From: CAVTBT01 sp963733065
GTDB taxonomy: Bacteria > Actinomycetota > Thermoleophilia > Gaiellales > Gaiellaceae
DNA length: 64,000 nucleotides
NCBI GenBank assembly: GCA_963733065.1
Contig: CAVTBT010000002.1
Coordinates: 124,001 to 188,000 of the forward strand
Reading direction: 5' to 3'
Shown: positions 28,520 to 37,279 of the stretch, piece after piece
How positions within the stretch are numbered: the first letter of the stretch is position 1
How the letters are laid out: each line of letters starts with the position of its first letter
The notes under the pieces: model-generated
Seen by the model: the letters and a program-made list of their open reading frames with translations, nothing else
Databases searched by the model: none
Told to the model about the DNA's origin: nothing
Position numbers and translations under genes: made by a program

Positions 28520-28684
28520 GAGGGTCCGGCGAAACGTCGAGCTATGCCGTCGGGCCGCGCTGGTCGCGGCGATGCGGCGTCCTCAGTCGCGTCCATATGT
28601 CTACATATGGACGCTCCCTGCGTCCTTGCCTCGCCGCGACCAGCGCATCCCGACGACGAGCGACGATCCGCCGAACCCTCCTAG
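28516..28684. repeat. CTAG-bounded palindromic element, copy 1
   Basis: 169 bp between convergent genes. It begins CTAGGAGGGTCCGG and ends CCGAACCCTCCTAG. An inner inverted pair GCGCTGGTCGCGGCGA / TCGCCGCGACCAGCGC and a central perfect hairpin GCGTCCATATG-TCTA-CATATGGACGC follow. Its reverse complement is nearly identical to 49760-49929. The terminal CTAGs supply the stop of dus (TAG on the minus strand) and, after repair, of the channel gene. Bidirectional terminator or MITE/REP-type element. Confidence 0.92.
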
Positions 28685-29739
28685 CCGCCGCCGTAGACGG
28701 AGATCGGCAGGTCGAGCAGCACCTCGTCGCCCGAGGGCACCTCGTCCTCGAGGCGCTCGACGAGCGCCACGGCGCCCGGTGCGGCGGCGAACAGCCGCAG
28801 CTCGACCTCCTCGGTCGTCGGCAGCTGCACGAGCTCCTGCTTGAAGGGCCTCGGAAAGCGGCCGCGGCCGAGATACCAGCCGTAGAACTTCTTCAGGAAG
28901 CTGGTCGCCCGCCGCTCGCCGAGCTCCCGGACGGTCTCGCGGATGAACAGGACGAGCTCGGCGGCGACCTCCTCGCGGCTGGGCTCGGCAGCGTCGCCGT
29001 CCACGATCTCGCGGAGCGCCCAGGGGTTGCCCTGCGCTCCACGGCCGACCATGACGGCGGCCGCGCCGGTCGTGGCGAGGACGGACTGCGCCTTCGCCCG
29101 CGAGGTGATGTCGCCGCTCGCGATCACCGGCACGTCCACCAGCGAGACGAGCTCGGCCGTCAGCGAATGGTCGGCCGTTCCGGTGTACATCTGCCGGGCC
29201 GAGCGCGGATGGAGCGTCAGGGACTGCGCGCCGGCCTCGACCAGCCGCGGCCCCACGTCAAGGCACGCACGCGAGCCGTCCTCGAGGCCACGGCGCATCT
29301 TGACGCTCACCGGCACCTCGACGGCGCCTGCGACGGCCTCGACGATGCGGCAGGCGCGACCGGGGTCGTCGAGCAGCGTCGCGCCCGCGCCGGTCTTCGT
29401 CACCTTCCTGACGGGGCAGCCGAAGTTGATGTCGACGAGATCGGCTCCCGCCGCCTCGACCATCCTGGCGGCGTCGGCCATCACGGACGGCTCCGAGCCG
29501 AAGATCTGGATCGCGAGGGGATGCTCGTCGGCGGCGACGCGCAGGTAGCCGAGCGTCCGCTCGTTGCGGTGCTCGATGCCGGCGCAGGAGACCATCTCCG
29601 AGCAGACGAGCCCCGCTCCGAAACGCCGCCCCTGACGGCGGAACGCCTGCACGCTGACCCCGGCCATGGGCGCCAGCACGAGGCGCGTCGGTACCTCGAC
29701 CGGGCCGATGCTCCACGAGGTTCTGAGGTCGATTTGCAC
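28681..29739 (-). CDS. dus: tRNA-dihydrouridine synthase
   Basis: 352 residues, DusB-like. FMN enzyme reducing uridines in tRNA. Seen: LVLAPMAGVSVQAFRRQGR, IQIFGSEPSVMADAARMVE, DINFGCPVRKVTKTGAG (active-site Cys), SVKMRRGLED, LTLHPRSARQMYTG and VMVGRGAQGNPWALREI. GTG 29739 (VQIDL) starts just before the barrel and follows TACCAT by 9 nt; longer readings add unconserved residues. It runs opposite to the neighbouring housekeeping genes. The stop lies in the element's CTAG. Confidence 0.93.
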   Translation of the reverse strand: MQIDLRTSWSIGPVEVPTRLVLAPMAGVSVQAFRRQGRRFGAGLVCSEMVSCAGIEHRNERTLGYLRVAADEHPLAIQIFGSEPSVMADAARMVEAAGADLVDINFGCPVRKVTKTGAGATLLDDPGRACRIVEAVAGAVEVPVSVKMRRGLEDGSRACLDVGPRLVEAGAQSLTLHPRSARQMYTGTADHSLTAELVSLVDVPVIASGDITSRAKAQSVLATTGAAAVMVGRGAQGNPWALREIVDGDAAEPSREEVAAELVLFIRETVRELGERRATSFLKKFYGWYLGRGRFPRPFKQELVQLPTTEEVELRLFAAAPGAVALVERLEDEVPSGDEVLLDLPISVYGGG

Positions 29740-29765
29740 AGCTTTCGGATGGTACTCGGCGACCC

Positions 29766-29794
29766 TTGCGACCGTCCGGGGCCGCGTGTACCAT
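29766..29794 (+). promoter_or_regulatory. Canonical promoter for greA
   Basis: TTGCGA (29766-29771), 17 bp, TACCAT (29789-29794). Unlike most genes here it produces a leader of about 60 nt before GTG 29860. Confidence 0.5.
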
Positions 29795-29840
29795 TCCGCC
29801 CCCGGCAGCGCGGTTATCGGCGCTGTCATTCCTCGTTCTA

Positions 29841-29854
29841 GGCCTCAGGAGGCC
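29841..29854 (+). promoter_or_regulatory. Ribosome site of greA inside a small hairpin
   Basis: AGGAGG (29847-29852), 7 nt before GTG 29860, is embedded in GGCCTCAGGAGGCC. GGCCT can pair with AGGCC across a CAGG loop, which would hide part of the ribosome site. Confidence 0.45.
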
Positions 29855-29859
29855 AAGCT

Positions 29860-30333
29860 GTGAAGGACGTACTCCTCACGCCCGAGGGCTACGAGAACCT
29901 CAAGCAGGAGATCGACCTGCTGCGCGGCGAGAAGCGCCGCGAGGTGGCCGAGCGCATCAGGGTTGCGCGCGAGTTCGGCGACATCGCGGAGAACGCCGAG
30001 TACGACGACGCGAAGAACGAGCAGGCGATGCTCGAGCACAAGATCGCCCAGCTCGAGGAGCGGCTCGCGAACGCGCGAGTCATCGATACCGGCGACGTCG
30101 ACACGAGTGTCGTCTCGCTGGGCTCGAAGGTGCGGCTCCGCGACGTCGACGCCAACGAGACCGTCGAGTACCACATCGTCGGCTCGGCGGAGGCGAACCC
30201 CGCCCACCAGAAGCTGTCCAACGAGTCGCCGGTCGGCAAGGCGATCATGGGCCGCAAGAAGGGCGAGACGGTCGAGGTCGTGGCTCCCCGCGGGGCGCTC
30301 AAGTTCAAGATCATGGACATCAAGGCCGCGTAG
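29860..30333 (+). CDS. greA: Transcription elongation factor GreA
   Basis: 157 residues. It rescues backtracked RNA polymerase by stimulating transcript cleavage. The N-terminal coiled coil holds LTPEGYENLKQEIDLL and the tip acids in GDIAENAEYDDAKNEQ; the C-terminal FKBP-like domain has ISNESP-type SNESPVGKAIMGRKKGE. Start GTG 29860 is fixed by AGGAGG. dus-greA-lysS is a common order in Gram-positives. Confidence 0.96.
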   Translation: MKDVLLTPEGYENLKQEIDLLRGEKRREVAERIRVAREFGDIAENAEYDDAKNEQAMLEHKIAQLEERLANARVIDTGDVDTSVVSLGSKVRLRDVDANETVEYHIVGSAEANPAHQKLSNESPVGKAIMGRKKGETVEVVAPRGALKFKIMDIKAA

Positions 30334-30413
30334 GCGGTCTGCGTCCCTTTATCGGCTCGGCGGCGCCTTGCTAGGGCGCGGACCGAGCGTGCCCGCAGCC
30401 CGAGGGCGCGCAC

Positions 30414-30427
30414 TAGACTCGGGCGCC
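30414..30427 (+). promoter_or_regulatory. -10 (TAGACT) for leaderless lysS
   Basis: TAGACT 30414-30419, eight bases, ATG 30428; no ribosome site. Confidence 0.5.
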
Positions 30428-31793
30428 ATGCCCGCCGCCAAGCGCTATCCCGACCGGGTCGACGTCGCCTACGTCAAGGCCGAGGCCGAGGCCGCCGAGC
30501 CGGGCGCCGAAGCGAATGACAGCCGCCGTGTCGCCGGCCGGATCATGGCCCGACGCGATATGGGCAAGCTCGTGTTCCTCGACCTCGTCGACCGCACGGG
30601 CCGGCTCCAGCTCTTCCTGAGCGGGGACGCGGCCGGCTCGGCCGAGGGCATCCATCTCGGTGATGTCGTCGGCGCCGAGGGCCGGGCCGGGAAGACGCGG
30701 CGCGGCGAGCCGTCGCTCTTCGTCTCGGCGCTCGAGGTGCTCGCCCGTAATCGAAGCCCGCTACCGGACACGTTCCACGGCCTCACCGACGTCGAGCAGC
30801 GCTACCGGAAGCGGTATCTCGACCTGCTCATGAACGAGGAGACGCGAACGGACTTCCTCACGCGGTCACGCATCGTCACCGCGATCCGCGCGTACCTCGA
30901 CGGCGAGGGCTTCGTCGAGGTGGAGACGCCGATCCTGCAGCCGCGCTACGGCGGGGCGTTCGCGGAGCCGTTCGTGACGCGCCACAACGAGCTCGACGCC
31001 GATTTCTACCTTCGCATCGCGACCGAGCTCTACCTGAAGCGGCTGATCGTGGGCGGCCTCGAGCGGGTCTACGAGATCGGCAAGGACTTCCGCAACGAGA
31101 GCGTCTCGTACAAGCACCAGCCGGAGTTCACGATGCTCGAGTGGTACGAGGCCTACGCCGACTACCGCGACACGATGGCGCGCATCGAGACGCTAGTCGA
31201 GCACGTCGCGCGGGAGGTGTGCGAGACGACGAGCGTGACGTTCCGCGGTCACGCGCTCGACCTCAAGGCGCCGTGGCACCGGCTTCGCTTCGTCGACGTC
31301 GCTCGAGCGCCACGGGCTCTGGACGCGGGACGCCGGCGAGCTGCGCGCGCGGCTCGACGAGCGCGACGTCGACACCAAGGCCGACACGGACTGGGCGCAG
31401 CTCGTCGACCACGCGTTCAGCCACTTCGTGGAGCCCGAGCTGATCGAGCCGACGATCGTCCACGACTACCCGATCGAGATCTCGCCGTTTGCACGGCTCA
31501 CCGACGACGATCCGGCCATCGTCGAGCGCTTCGAGTTCTTCGCCGGCGGCATGGAGCTCGGCAACGCGTTCTCCGAGATCAACGACTCGGACGAGCAGCG
31601 GCAGCGCTTCGAGGCGCAGTCGGAGGCGGTCGAGGGGGAGCGGGAGGACCCCGACTACCTCGAGGCGCTCTCCTACGGCATGCCGCCGACGGGCGGGCTC
31701 GGGCTGGGCATCGACCGGCTCGCGATGCTGCTCACCGGTCGGGACACGATCCGCGACGTCATCCTCTTCCCGGCGCTGAAGGCCCGCGACTAA
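30428..31793 (+). CDS. lysS: Lysyl-tRNA synthetase, class II, frameshifted
   Basis: About 454 residues after repair. The N-terminal OB fold (RVAGRIMARRDMGKLVFLDL) binds the anticodon. Class II motif 2 is EIGKDFRNESVSYKHQPEFT and motif 3 is GLGLGIDRLAMLLTG. The frame changes near 31295-31305: HRLRFVDV continues as LERHGLWTRDAGELRARLDE one frame on, consistent with one extra base. The family is usually about 490 residues, so the protein is slightly short in its N-terminus. An essential enzyme, so error is likelier than decay. Confidence 0.9.
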
Positions 31794-33351
31794 GCCGGCC
31801 CTCGCTCAGCAGCCGGAGCACCGGAGTCGCCACCCGCTGGGTGCGTGCCGGCAACGCCCTGCCGAACCACGCAGCGTCGTCCGGGCCGAGCACGCGCAGG
31901 GCGGCCGCGGCGACGAGGTACGCAGCGAGCCCCGCGCACAGGCCCGCGACGAGCCCGGCGATCCCCGGTACAACGGTGACCACTCCGAGCGCGGCGGCGC
32001 CACCGGCCGCAGCAGCGGGCACGATCCGTGCCGTCGTGCCGAGCTGGAGGTCGAGCCGGCCGACCACGGCGCGGGCGGCCAGGATCGTCAGGATGCCGGC
32101 CGCGAGCTGCGCCGAGACGTTGGCGATCGCCGCCCCCCTGGCCTCGAAGGTCTGCACGAGCGCCACCGCCAGGCCGATGTCGACCACGGCCGCGACCGCG
32201 CTCGCCACAACGGGCGCTCGCATATGCCCGGCGCCGAAGAGCAGGGCGTTGCTCGTCGCGCGGAACGGCGACAGCAGCAGTACCGCGGCCAGGATCAGGA
32301 AGATCGTGGTCGTTTCCGTGTACTCCTCGCCGTACGCGCGCTCGAGGAACGCCGGCCCGAGCGCGACCGAGGTCGCGACGAGCGGCAGCGTGAACGTGGC
32401 GAGCAGTCGCAGCGCACGCGAGAAGCCGCTCGCGATGCGCTCGAACTCGCCCGCGCCGTGCAGCGTCGCGACCGCGGGCGCCACGACGTTCGCGAGCGCA
32501 ACGGGGATGGCCGCGATGCCCGCGACGGTGGCGAATGCGATCGAGTACATCGCGATCTGATCGTCCGTGCTCCAGCGCTCGAGGAAGAAGAACTCCGACC
32601 GGGAGAACACGATCAGCTGCAGAAAGAGCGGGAACGTCGCCGCCGCCGCGTAGCCGGTCATGAGCCGGCGCTGGCCGGCCGGCGGTGGCCCGGGCCGCTC
32701 CACGCTGCGCACGAGGCGCCGAGCGATCAGCCATGTCGCCACGAGCGTGACGACGGTGGAGACGCTCGCGACGGCGACCATGCCGGTCACGCCGCCTCCG
32801 AGCACGAGCACGACGACCACCGCGACCGCCGAGGCGACGGTGACGACGAGCGTCACGGTGGCCGCCTGGCGCCAGCGCTGGGCCCCGATCAGCAGCGAGC
32901 CCGGCACCTTGTGCAGCACGCCCGCCCAGACCGCGACGCCTGCCAGCACCCATGCGGCCTCTGGCTCGGCGCCCAGCAGGCCCAGCGCCGCGACGGCCAG
33001 TCCACCGGCGGCGCCCGCTCCGAGCGCGACGCGCCAGCTGAAGGCCGAGACGTGCGCCAGCGCGGCCGGGTCGCCGCGGCCGATCGCATCGCCTGTGTAT
33101 TTCACGATCGCGGCGGGCAGCCCGGCCATGCACACCGTCGTCACGGCCATCACGACGAACGCGATGAAGCTCTGGCGGCCCATACCGTCCGGTCCGAGGA
33201 TCCGCGCCGCGACGATCGACACGACCATCGTCACGGCGAACGGCAGGACGTGGCTCGCGATCGCCCACGCGCTGCCGCGCACGGCGGTTGCGCCCGCGGC
33301 CAGCCCGGCCTGCTCGGCGGCCGTCCCCTCCGGAACCGGTGCCGTGCTCAC
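31759..33351 (-). CDS. Polysaccharide flippase (Wzx/MATE-like)
   Basis: 530 residues with about 12-14 membrane helices, e.g. AIASHVLPFAVTMVVSIVAA, LAVAALGLLGAEPEAAWVLA, GAAALGVVTVVPGIAGLVAG. ARILGPDGMGRQSFIAFV near the N-terminus is typical of the polysaccharide-export family (PF01943/PF13440). It would flip lipid-linked sugars across the membrane. Start GTG 33351 overlaps the glycosyltransferase stop (GTGA). Its 3' end overlaps lysS by 35 bases tail to tail. It is the last gene of the minus-strand polysaccharide operon. Confidence 0.85.
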   Translation of the reverse strand: MSTAPVPEGTAAEQAGLAAGATAVRGSAWAIASHVLPFAVTMVVSIVAARILGPDGMGRQSFIAFVVMAVTTVCMAGLPAAIVKYTGDAIGRGDPAALAHVSAFSWRVALGAGAAGGLAVAALGLLGAEPEAAWVLAGVAVWAGVLHKVPGSLLIGAQRWRQAATVTLVVTVASAVAVVVVLVLGGGVTGMVAVASVSTVVTLVATWLIARRLVRSVERPGPPPAGQRRLMTGYAAAATFPLFLQLIVFSRSEFFFLERWSTDDQIAMYSIAFATVAGIAAIPVALANVVAPAVATLHGAGEFERIASGFSRALRLLATFTLPLVATSVALGPAFLERAYGEEYTETTTIFLILAAVLLLSPFRATSNALLFGAGHMRAPVVASAVAAVVDIGLAVALVQTFEARGAAIANVSAQLAAGILTILAARAVVGRLDLQLGTTARIVPAAAAGGAAALGVVTVVPGIAGLVAGLCAGLAAYLVAAAALRVLGPDDAAWFGRALPARTQRVATPVLRLLSEGRLSRGPSAPGRG

Positions 33352-34232
33352 GGGCGTCGAAGCAGCCGCGCCGCGCGGCGTACTGCCCGGGCCGGCAGCA
33401 GCACGATGTCCAGCGTGCGCCCGATACGGGCGAGGTCGCGGTCGTCCTGCGTCGTCCGGGCGGCGCCCGACCGCTCCCAGAAGTTCGCCCACACGTAGAC
33501 GTGGAAGGCGACGAGCACGAAGGCACGCACGAGGCCCGGCGCGCCGTCCCGCCACGGCCGTGCCACGACGAACTGGCGGTGTGCCTTGCCGGCGAGCGTC
33601 CCCAGCATCGCGCGCGCGGTGAAGACCTCACCCGCGTCGACCATCGCCTGCGCCTGGGCCGGCGCGTAGCGGACGACGCGCTCGATCGCCTCCGGGACGG
33701 TGCGGTTGCGGTCGTGGAGGATGACTAACTCGTCGCGGTTCGGCAGGGTGTGCAGCCTGGCAGGCTCGACCTCGGGCAGCGCGTTCGGGAAGGTCGGCCA
33801 CGACACCGCGCCGCGCCGGTAGAAGCGGGGCTTCGGGTCGTAGCGGTGCATCGGATGGCTCGCGGCGTACCCGAAGTCGAAGTTCATGACGGGGATCGAC
33901 ACGAGGTCCAGATCCTGCCGCTCGGCGAGGCGGCGAAGCTCCGCGGGGAGCCCGGCGGCGACGCGCTCGTCGGGATCGAGCGCCAGGATCCAGTCGCCGG
34001 TGGCGTGGCCGGCGATCGTGTTGCGCACGGCCTCGACGACCGGCACGACGGGGTGCGAGAAGACGGAGGCGCCATGCCGTCTCGCGACGCCGGCGGAATC
34101 GTCGGTGCTCTCCAGGTCGAGCACGAGCACGTCGTCGGCCCAGCCGGTGACCGAGTCGAGGCACGGCTCGAGCCGATCGGCCTCGTTCCGGCACACGATG
34201 CACACGGAGATCCTCGGCGCCGCAGGCGTCAT
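33348..34232 (-). CDS. Family 2 glycosyltransferase (WaaE/KdtX-like)
   Basis: 294 residues. GT-A fold with ISVCIVCRNEADRLEPCLDS at the N-terminus, VLVLDLESTDDSAGVARRHG and ILALDPDERVAAGLPAEL (the metal-binding DxD as DPDE). The C-terminal half has a probable membrane-associated stretch (LVRAFVLVAFHVYVWANF). Resembles transferases adding a sugar to a lipid-linked core. ATG 34232 lies 7 bp after the preceding transferase gene. Confidence 0.88.
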   Translation of the reverse strand: MTPAAPRISVCIVCRNEADRLEPCLDSVTGWADDVLVLDLESTDDSAGVARRHGASVFSHPVVPVVEAVRNTIAGHATGDWILALDPDERVAAGLPAELRRLAERQDLDLVSIPVMNFDFGYAASHPMHRYDPKPRFYRRGAVSWPTFPNALPEVEPARLHTLPNRDELVILHDRNRTVPEAIERVVRYAPAQAQAMVDAGEVFTARAMLGTLAGKAHRQFVVARPWRDGAPGLVRAFVLVAFHVYVWANFWERSGAARTTQDDRDLARIGRTLDIVLLPARAVRRAARLLRRP

Positions 34233-34239
34233 CCCGCTC

Positions 34240-35118
34240 TCATCGGCCGAGACGGTAGCCGTACATGAGCCCGCTCACGGTGCCGCGGAGCACGGCCAGC
34301 TCCTCGTGCGCCGACCTGCGGTTCACGTGCCGGACGGCGCCCGCGAGCAGTCGGCTCCGCATCGCCAGCCAGCGGCGGAGGACCGTGGTCGCGTATCGGT
34401 CACCCTCCCCGCGCCACTTGGCGCAGCACGCCCCCATCCCGTAGCCGTACGGGAAGCGGCGCGCATGCCGGCCCTGCACCGTCGCCCGCTCGTGCAGGAC
34501 GAGCGCCTCCGGCTCGTAGCGGGCCTCGGCGCCCGCCCGGACGAGGCGGTAGAAGAGATCCATGTCGACGCCGCCGAGCCCCGGCGACCCCGGGCCGAGG
34601 CGCTCGTCGTTGCCGCCGATCCGCTCCCACCAGGACCTGCGCACCGCGAAGTTGTTGCCGCTGCCGACGTCCCAGGGCAGGCATCGGCCCGTAAAGGCGG
34701 CCGGCTCGGAGCTCGTCCGCGACGAGACGGCCACGAGACCCTCCGCCGGCGGGCCGAGCGGCAGCACGCGCCCCGTGACCAGCCCGAGCGCGTCGGAGCC
34801 TTGCTCGAAGGCGGCCGCGACGGTCGCGAGCCAGCGCCGGTCGGCGACGCAGTCGTCGTCGAGCACCGCGATGACCGCTGCCGTGGTCGCCGCCACGGCG
34901 TCGTTCTGCGCTGCGCCGAGCCCTCCGGGTCGTGCGACGACGCGTCGCACGGAGCGGAGGTCCTGCGCGGCCTCGACGACGTCCGCCGTCCCGGCTCGCT
35001 CGCTCTGGTCGGCGACGACCACCTCGTCGGGCACGAGGTCGCCGGCTGCGAGCGACTCCAGGCAGCGCGCGAGCGCCTCCGGCCGGTCGCGGGTGGAGAT
35101 CGCGACGGCGACGGTCAC
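34240..35118 (-). CDS. Family 2 glycosyltransferase
   Basis: 292 residues. N-terminal VAISTRDRPEALARCLES, then GLGAAQNDAVAATTAAVI, IAVLDDDCVADRRWLATV (DDD metal site) and WDVGSGNNFAVRRSWWERIG typical of rhamnosyl/galactofuranosyl-type enzymes; MDLFYRLVRAGAEARYEP supplies the acceptor/catalytic acid region. GTG 35118 overlaps the deacetylase stop by GTGA. Donor and acceptor sugars cannot be assigned. Confidence 0.88.
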   Translation of the reverse strand: MTVAVAISTRDRPEALARCLESLAAGDLVPDEVVVADQSERAGTADVVEAAQDLRSVRRVVARPGGLGAAQNDAVAATTAAVIAVLDDDCVADRRWLATVAAAFEQGSDALGLVTGRVLPLGPPAEGLVAVSSRTSSEPAAFTGRCLPWDVGSGNNFAVRRSWWERIGGNDERLGPGSPGLGGVDMDLFYRLVRAGAEARYEPEALVLHERATVQGRHARRFPYGYGMGACCAKWRGEGDRYATTVLRRWLAMRSRLLAGAVRHVNRRSAHEELAVLRGTVSGLMYGYRLGR

Positions 35119-36174
35119 CGGCTCGCTGCCGCCTGCGCGCGCGGCCGTCGCAGCGCTCCGCGCAGTCGATCGAGCAGGTCGGGATCGCCGAAGCGCACCG
35201 CCAGCTCGAACGCGAGCAGCGACCGGTCGCCCGCGATCTCCGCGCGCCGGAGCCGGAGCGGGTCGACGGTGGGGTCGTTGAGCCCGCGCTCGATGCCTAC
35301 CGCCGCCTGGTAGCCGGCGTCGCGCACGGCGGCGACGACTCGGTCGTCGTGTCGCCCGTGGGGGTACGCGAACGTCCGCACCGCATGTCCGAGCGCGCCG
35401 GCGAGCGTCCGGCGGCCGCCGTCGACCTCGACGGCGAGCGTCTCGTCGGGCAAGCGTGGTCAGGTCGGGATGCGACGAGCTGTGCCCGCCGTAGGAGAGC
35501 GGCGGCTCGTGACGTGGGAGCTCCGCTGCGGGGAGCAGGGGCCGGCCGCGGAGGCTCGGGTCGTCGTCCGAGCTGGTGGCGCCGTCGAGCAGGTCGGTGA
35601 CGAGATAGACCGTGGCCGTGGCGCCGTGGCGGCGCAGCAGCGGGGCGGCGACGTCCGCGACGTCTCGGTAGCCGTCGTCGACTGTGATCGCGACGAGGTT
35701 CGGCGGCAGCGGCCGGCCGGCGAGTAGCGCGTCGACGACGTCGTCGAGCGGCACGACGCGTCGCCGCGTCAGCCGCAGCCAGCGCAGCTGGCCGGCAAAG
35801 CGGCGCGCCGGCAGGACGAACCGGGTCCCGGGTGCATCCGCGGAGAACGCGTGGTACATGAGGATCGCCGGCGGCCTCGCGATCGAGCGCCACAGCCCGG
35901 CTCGCGCGAGCTCGCGGCGTGCGCCGCGCCAGAACGCGTAGTCCTGTGCGACCGAGTCGGCACGCTCCGCTGCGCCGAGCGCTCGTGCGCCCGCGCGGAC
36001 GGTCCCGGGAGGCAGTCGCGACGCAAGCAGCAGCCGGCGAATCGCAGCCGTCAGCGGGCCGTCGGCGTAGAGGCCGCACGCCGGGCTCGACCGCAGGTCG
36101 TCCTCGCCTCGCGCGACTGCTCGTCCGGCTGCGGCGCCTCGCCGTTCCTCCTCGGCGAGAGCGGCTGCGGGCAC
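35115..36174 (-). CDS. Polysaccharide deacetylase (NodB-like), frameshifted
   Basis: About 352 residues repaired. NodB motifs: LVAITVDDGYRDVADVAAPL (metal Asp), GGHSSSHPDLTTL (metal His) and, after a frame change at about 35455, RTFAYPHGRHDDRVVAAVRD. Removing one T of the TT near 35455 gives the continuous TTLPDETLAVEVDGG. It would remove N- or O-acetyl groups from cell-surface glycans. It is the first gene of the minus-strand operon; GTG 36174 follows TAGGGT by 6 nt. Confidence 0.82.
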
Positions 36175-36186
36175 GGCGGTACCCTA
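36175..36186 (-). promoter_or_regulatory. -10 (TAGGGT) for the polysaccharide operon
   Basis: Minus strand TAGGGT (36186-36181), six bases, GTG 36174. It would drive deacetylase, two glycosyltransferases and the flippase as a leaderless message. Confidence 0.5.
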
Positions 36187-36214
36187 CACGGGGCCTCCGA
36201 CGGCCCGGCCGACC

Positions 36215-37279
36215 GTGACCGCCCGCCCCGACGTCACCATCGTCGTGCCGACCCGCGACCGCCGGGTGCTGCTGACGGTGGCCGTGACGAGCGCGCTTGC
36301 CCAGGCGGACGTGGACGTCGAGATGCTCGTGATGGACGACGGATCGACCGACGGAACGCCGGCTGCGATGGCGGCTCTCGGTGACCCCAGGGTGCGATGC
36401 GTCGCCGCTGCGTCTCCCGTGGGGGCCTCGGCGGCGCGGAATGCGGGCCTGGAGCTCGCCGGCGCGCCGTGGGTGGCGTTCCTGGACGACGACGACTTCT
36501 GGGCCCCGGACAAGCTCCGCCGCCAGCTCGAGGCCGCGACGGCCGCCGGCGCGGGCTTCGCCTATTCCTCGGCGCTGTTCGTCGACGGCGACGGTCGGCC
36601 GCTGCACATCTCGCAGTGCCCTCGGCCGGACGCGCTGGCGGTCGAGCTGATGTCGGGGCACGCGATCCCGGCCGGCGCCTCGAACGTCGTCGCCCGCACC
36701 GACCTGCTGCGCACGGTCGGCGGCTTCGATCCGGCCTTCCGGACGATGGAGGACTGGGATCTCTGGCTCGGCCTCGTCGCCCGGGCCTCGCCCGCGGCCG
36801 TCGACGATCCCCTGGTCGCGTACCGGCAGGCGCGGCCGAGCAAGAGCCGTCGGAACGCCCATCTCCTCCGCGAGCACTGCAACCGGCTTGCAGCCCGCCA
36901 CGCGGCGGTGAGCGAGCAAGTCGGCGTCCCCTTCGACTTCGCCTGGGTGGAGGAGTGGGCGTCGCGCCGCGCAGCGCGCGCCGCACGCGAGGAGGGTCGC
37001 TATCTGCTCGACGAGGGCCGGAACGTCGCCGCAGCGCGGAGCTTCGCGTCCTCCGCCGTCAGCACGCGGCAGCCCGCCGACCTCGGTCGGGCCGCCGGTG
37101 CGCTGCTCGGGCGGCGCGCGTACTCGTGGGTCGCGCGGGGACGCGATGGGGACGAGACGCCCGACGCGGCCAGGCCAGCCGAGCCGGACTGGGTGCGCCG
37201 CTACCGCGAGCTCGAGCGCAGCCTGCTGGCCGAGGCGAGCCCGCGCCGCAGCGGGCGCACGGCCCGCGACAGCGCGTAG
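36215..37279 (+). CDS. Family 2 glycosyltransferase
   Basis: 354 residues. Classic GT2 N-terminus TIVVPTRDRRVLLTVAVTSA, MDDGSTDGTPAAM, GASAARNAGLELAGAPWVAF and FLDDDDFWAPDKLRRQLE (DDDD metal site), then GGFDPAFRTMEDWDLWLGL. The C-terminal third is Arg/Ala-rich helix. It is the only plus-strand gene in the polysaccharide block, divergent from the deacetylase, and overlaps the next gene tail to tail by 79 bases. Start GTG 36215 has no clear ribosome site. Confidence 0.88.
   Translation: MTARPDVTIVVPTRDRRVLLTVAVTSALAQADVDVEMLVMDDGSTDGTPAAMAALGDPRVRCVAAASPVGASAARNAGLELAGAPWVAFLDDDDFWAPDKLRRQLEAATAAGAGFAYSSALFVDGDGRPLHISQCPRPDALAVELMSGHAIPAGASNVVARTDLLRTVGGFDPAFRTMEDWDLWLGLVARASPAAVDDPLVAYRQARPSKSRRNAHLLREHCNRLAARHAAVSEQVGVPFDFAWVEEWASRRAARAAREEGRYLLDEGRNVAAARSFASSAVSTRQPADLGRAAGALLGRRAYSWVARGRDGDETPDAARPAEPDWVRRYRELERSLLAEASPRRSGRTARDSA

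Noticed and set aside
28572..28844. Small open frames within the palindromic elements (also 49474-50004)
   Set aside because: The two copies encode similar peptides only because the DNA repeats; no start context, and arms evolve as a structure.
27700..29841. 713-residue channel protein continuing through the palindromic element
   Set aside because: The added part is the element and the antisense of dus; the one-base correction giving a stop at the element's CTAG is simpler.
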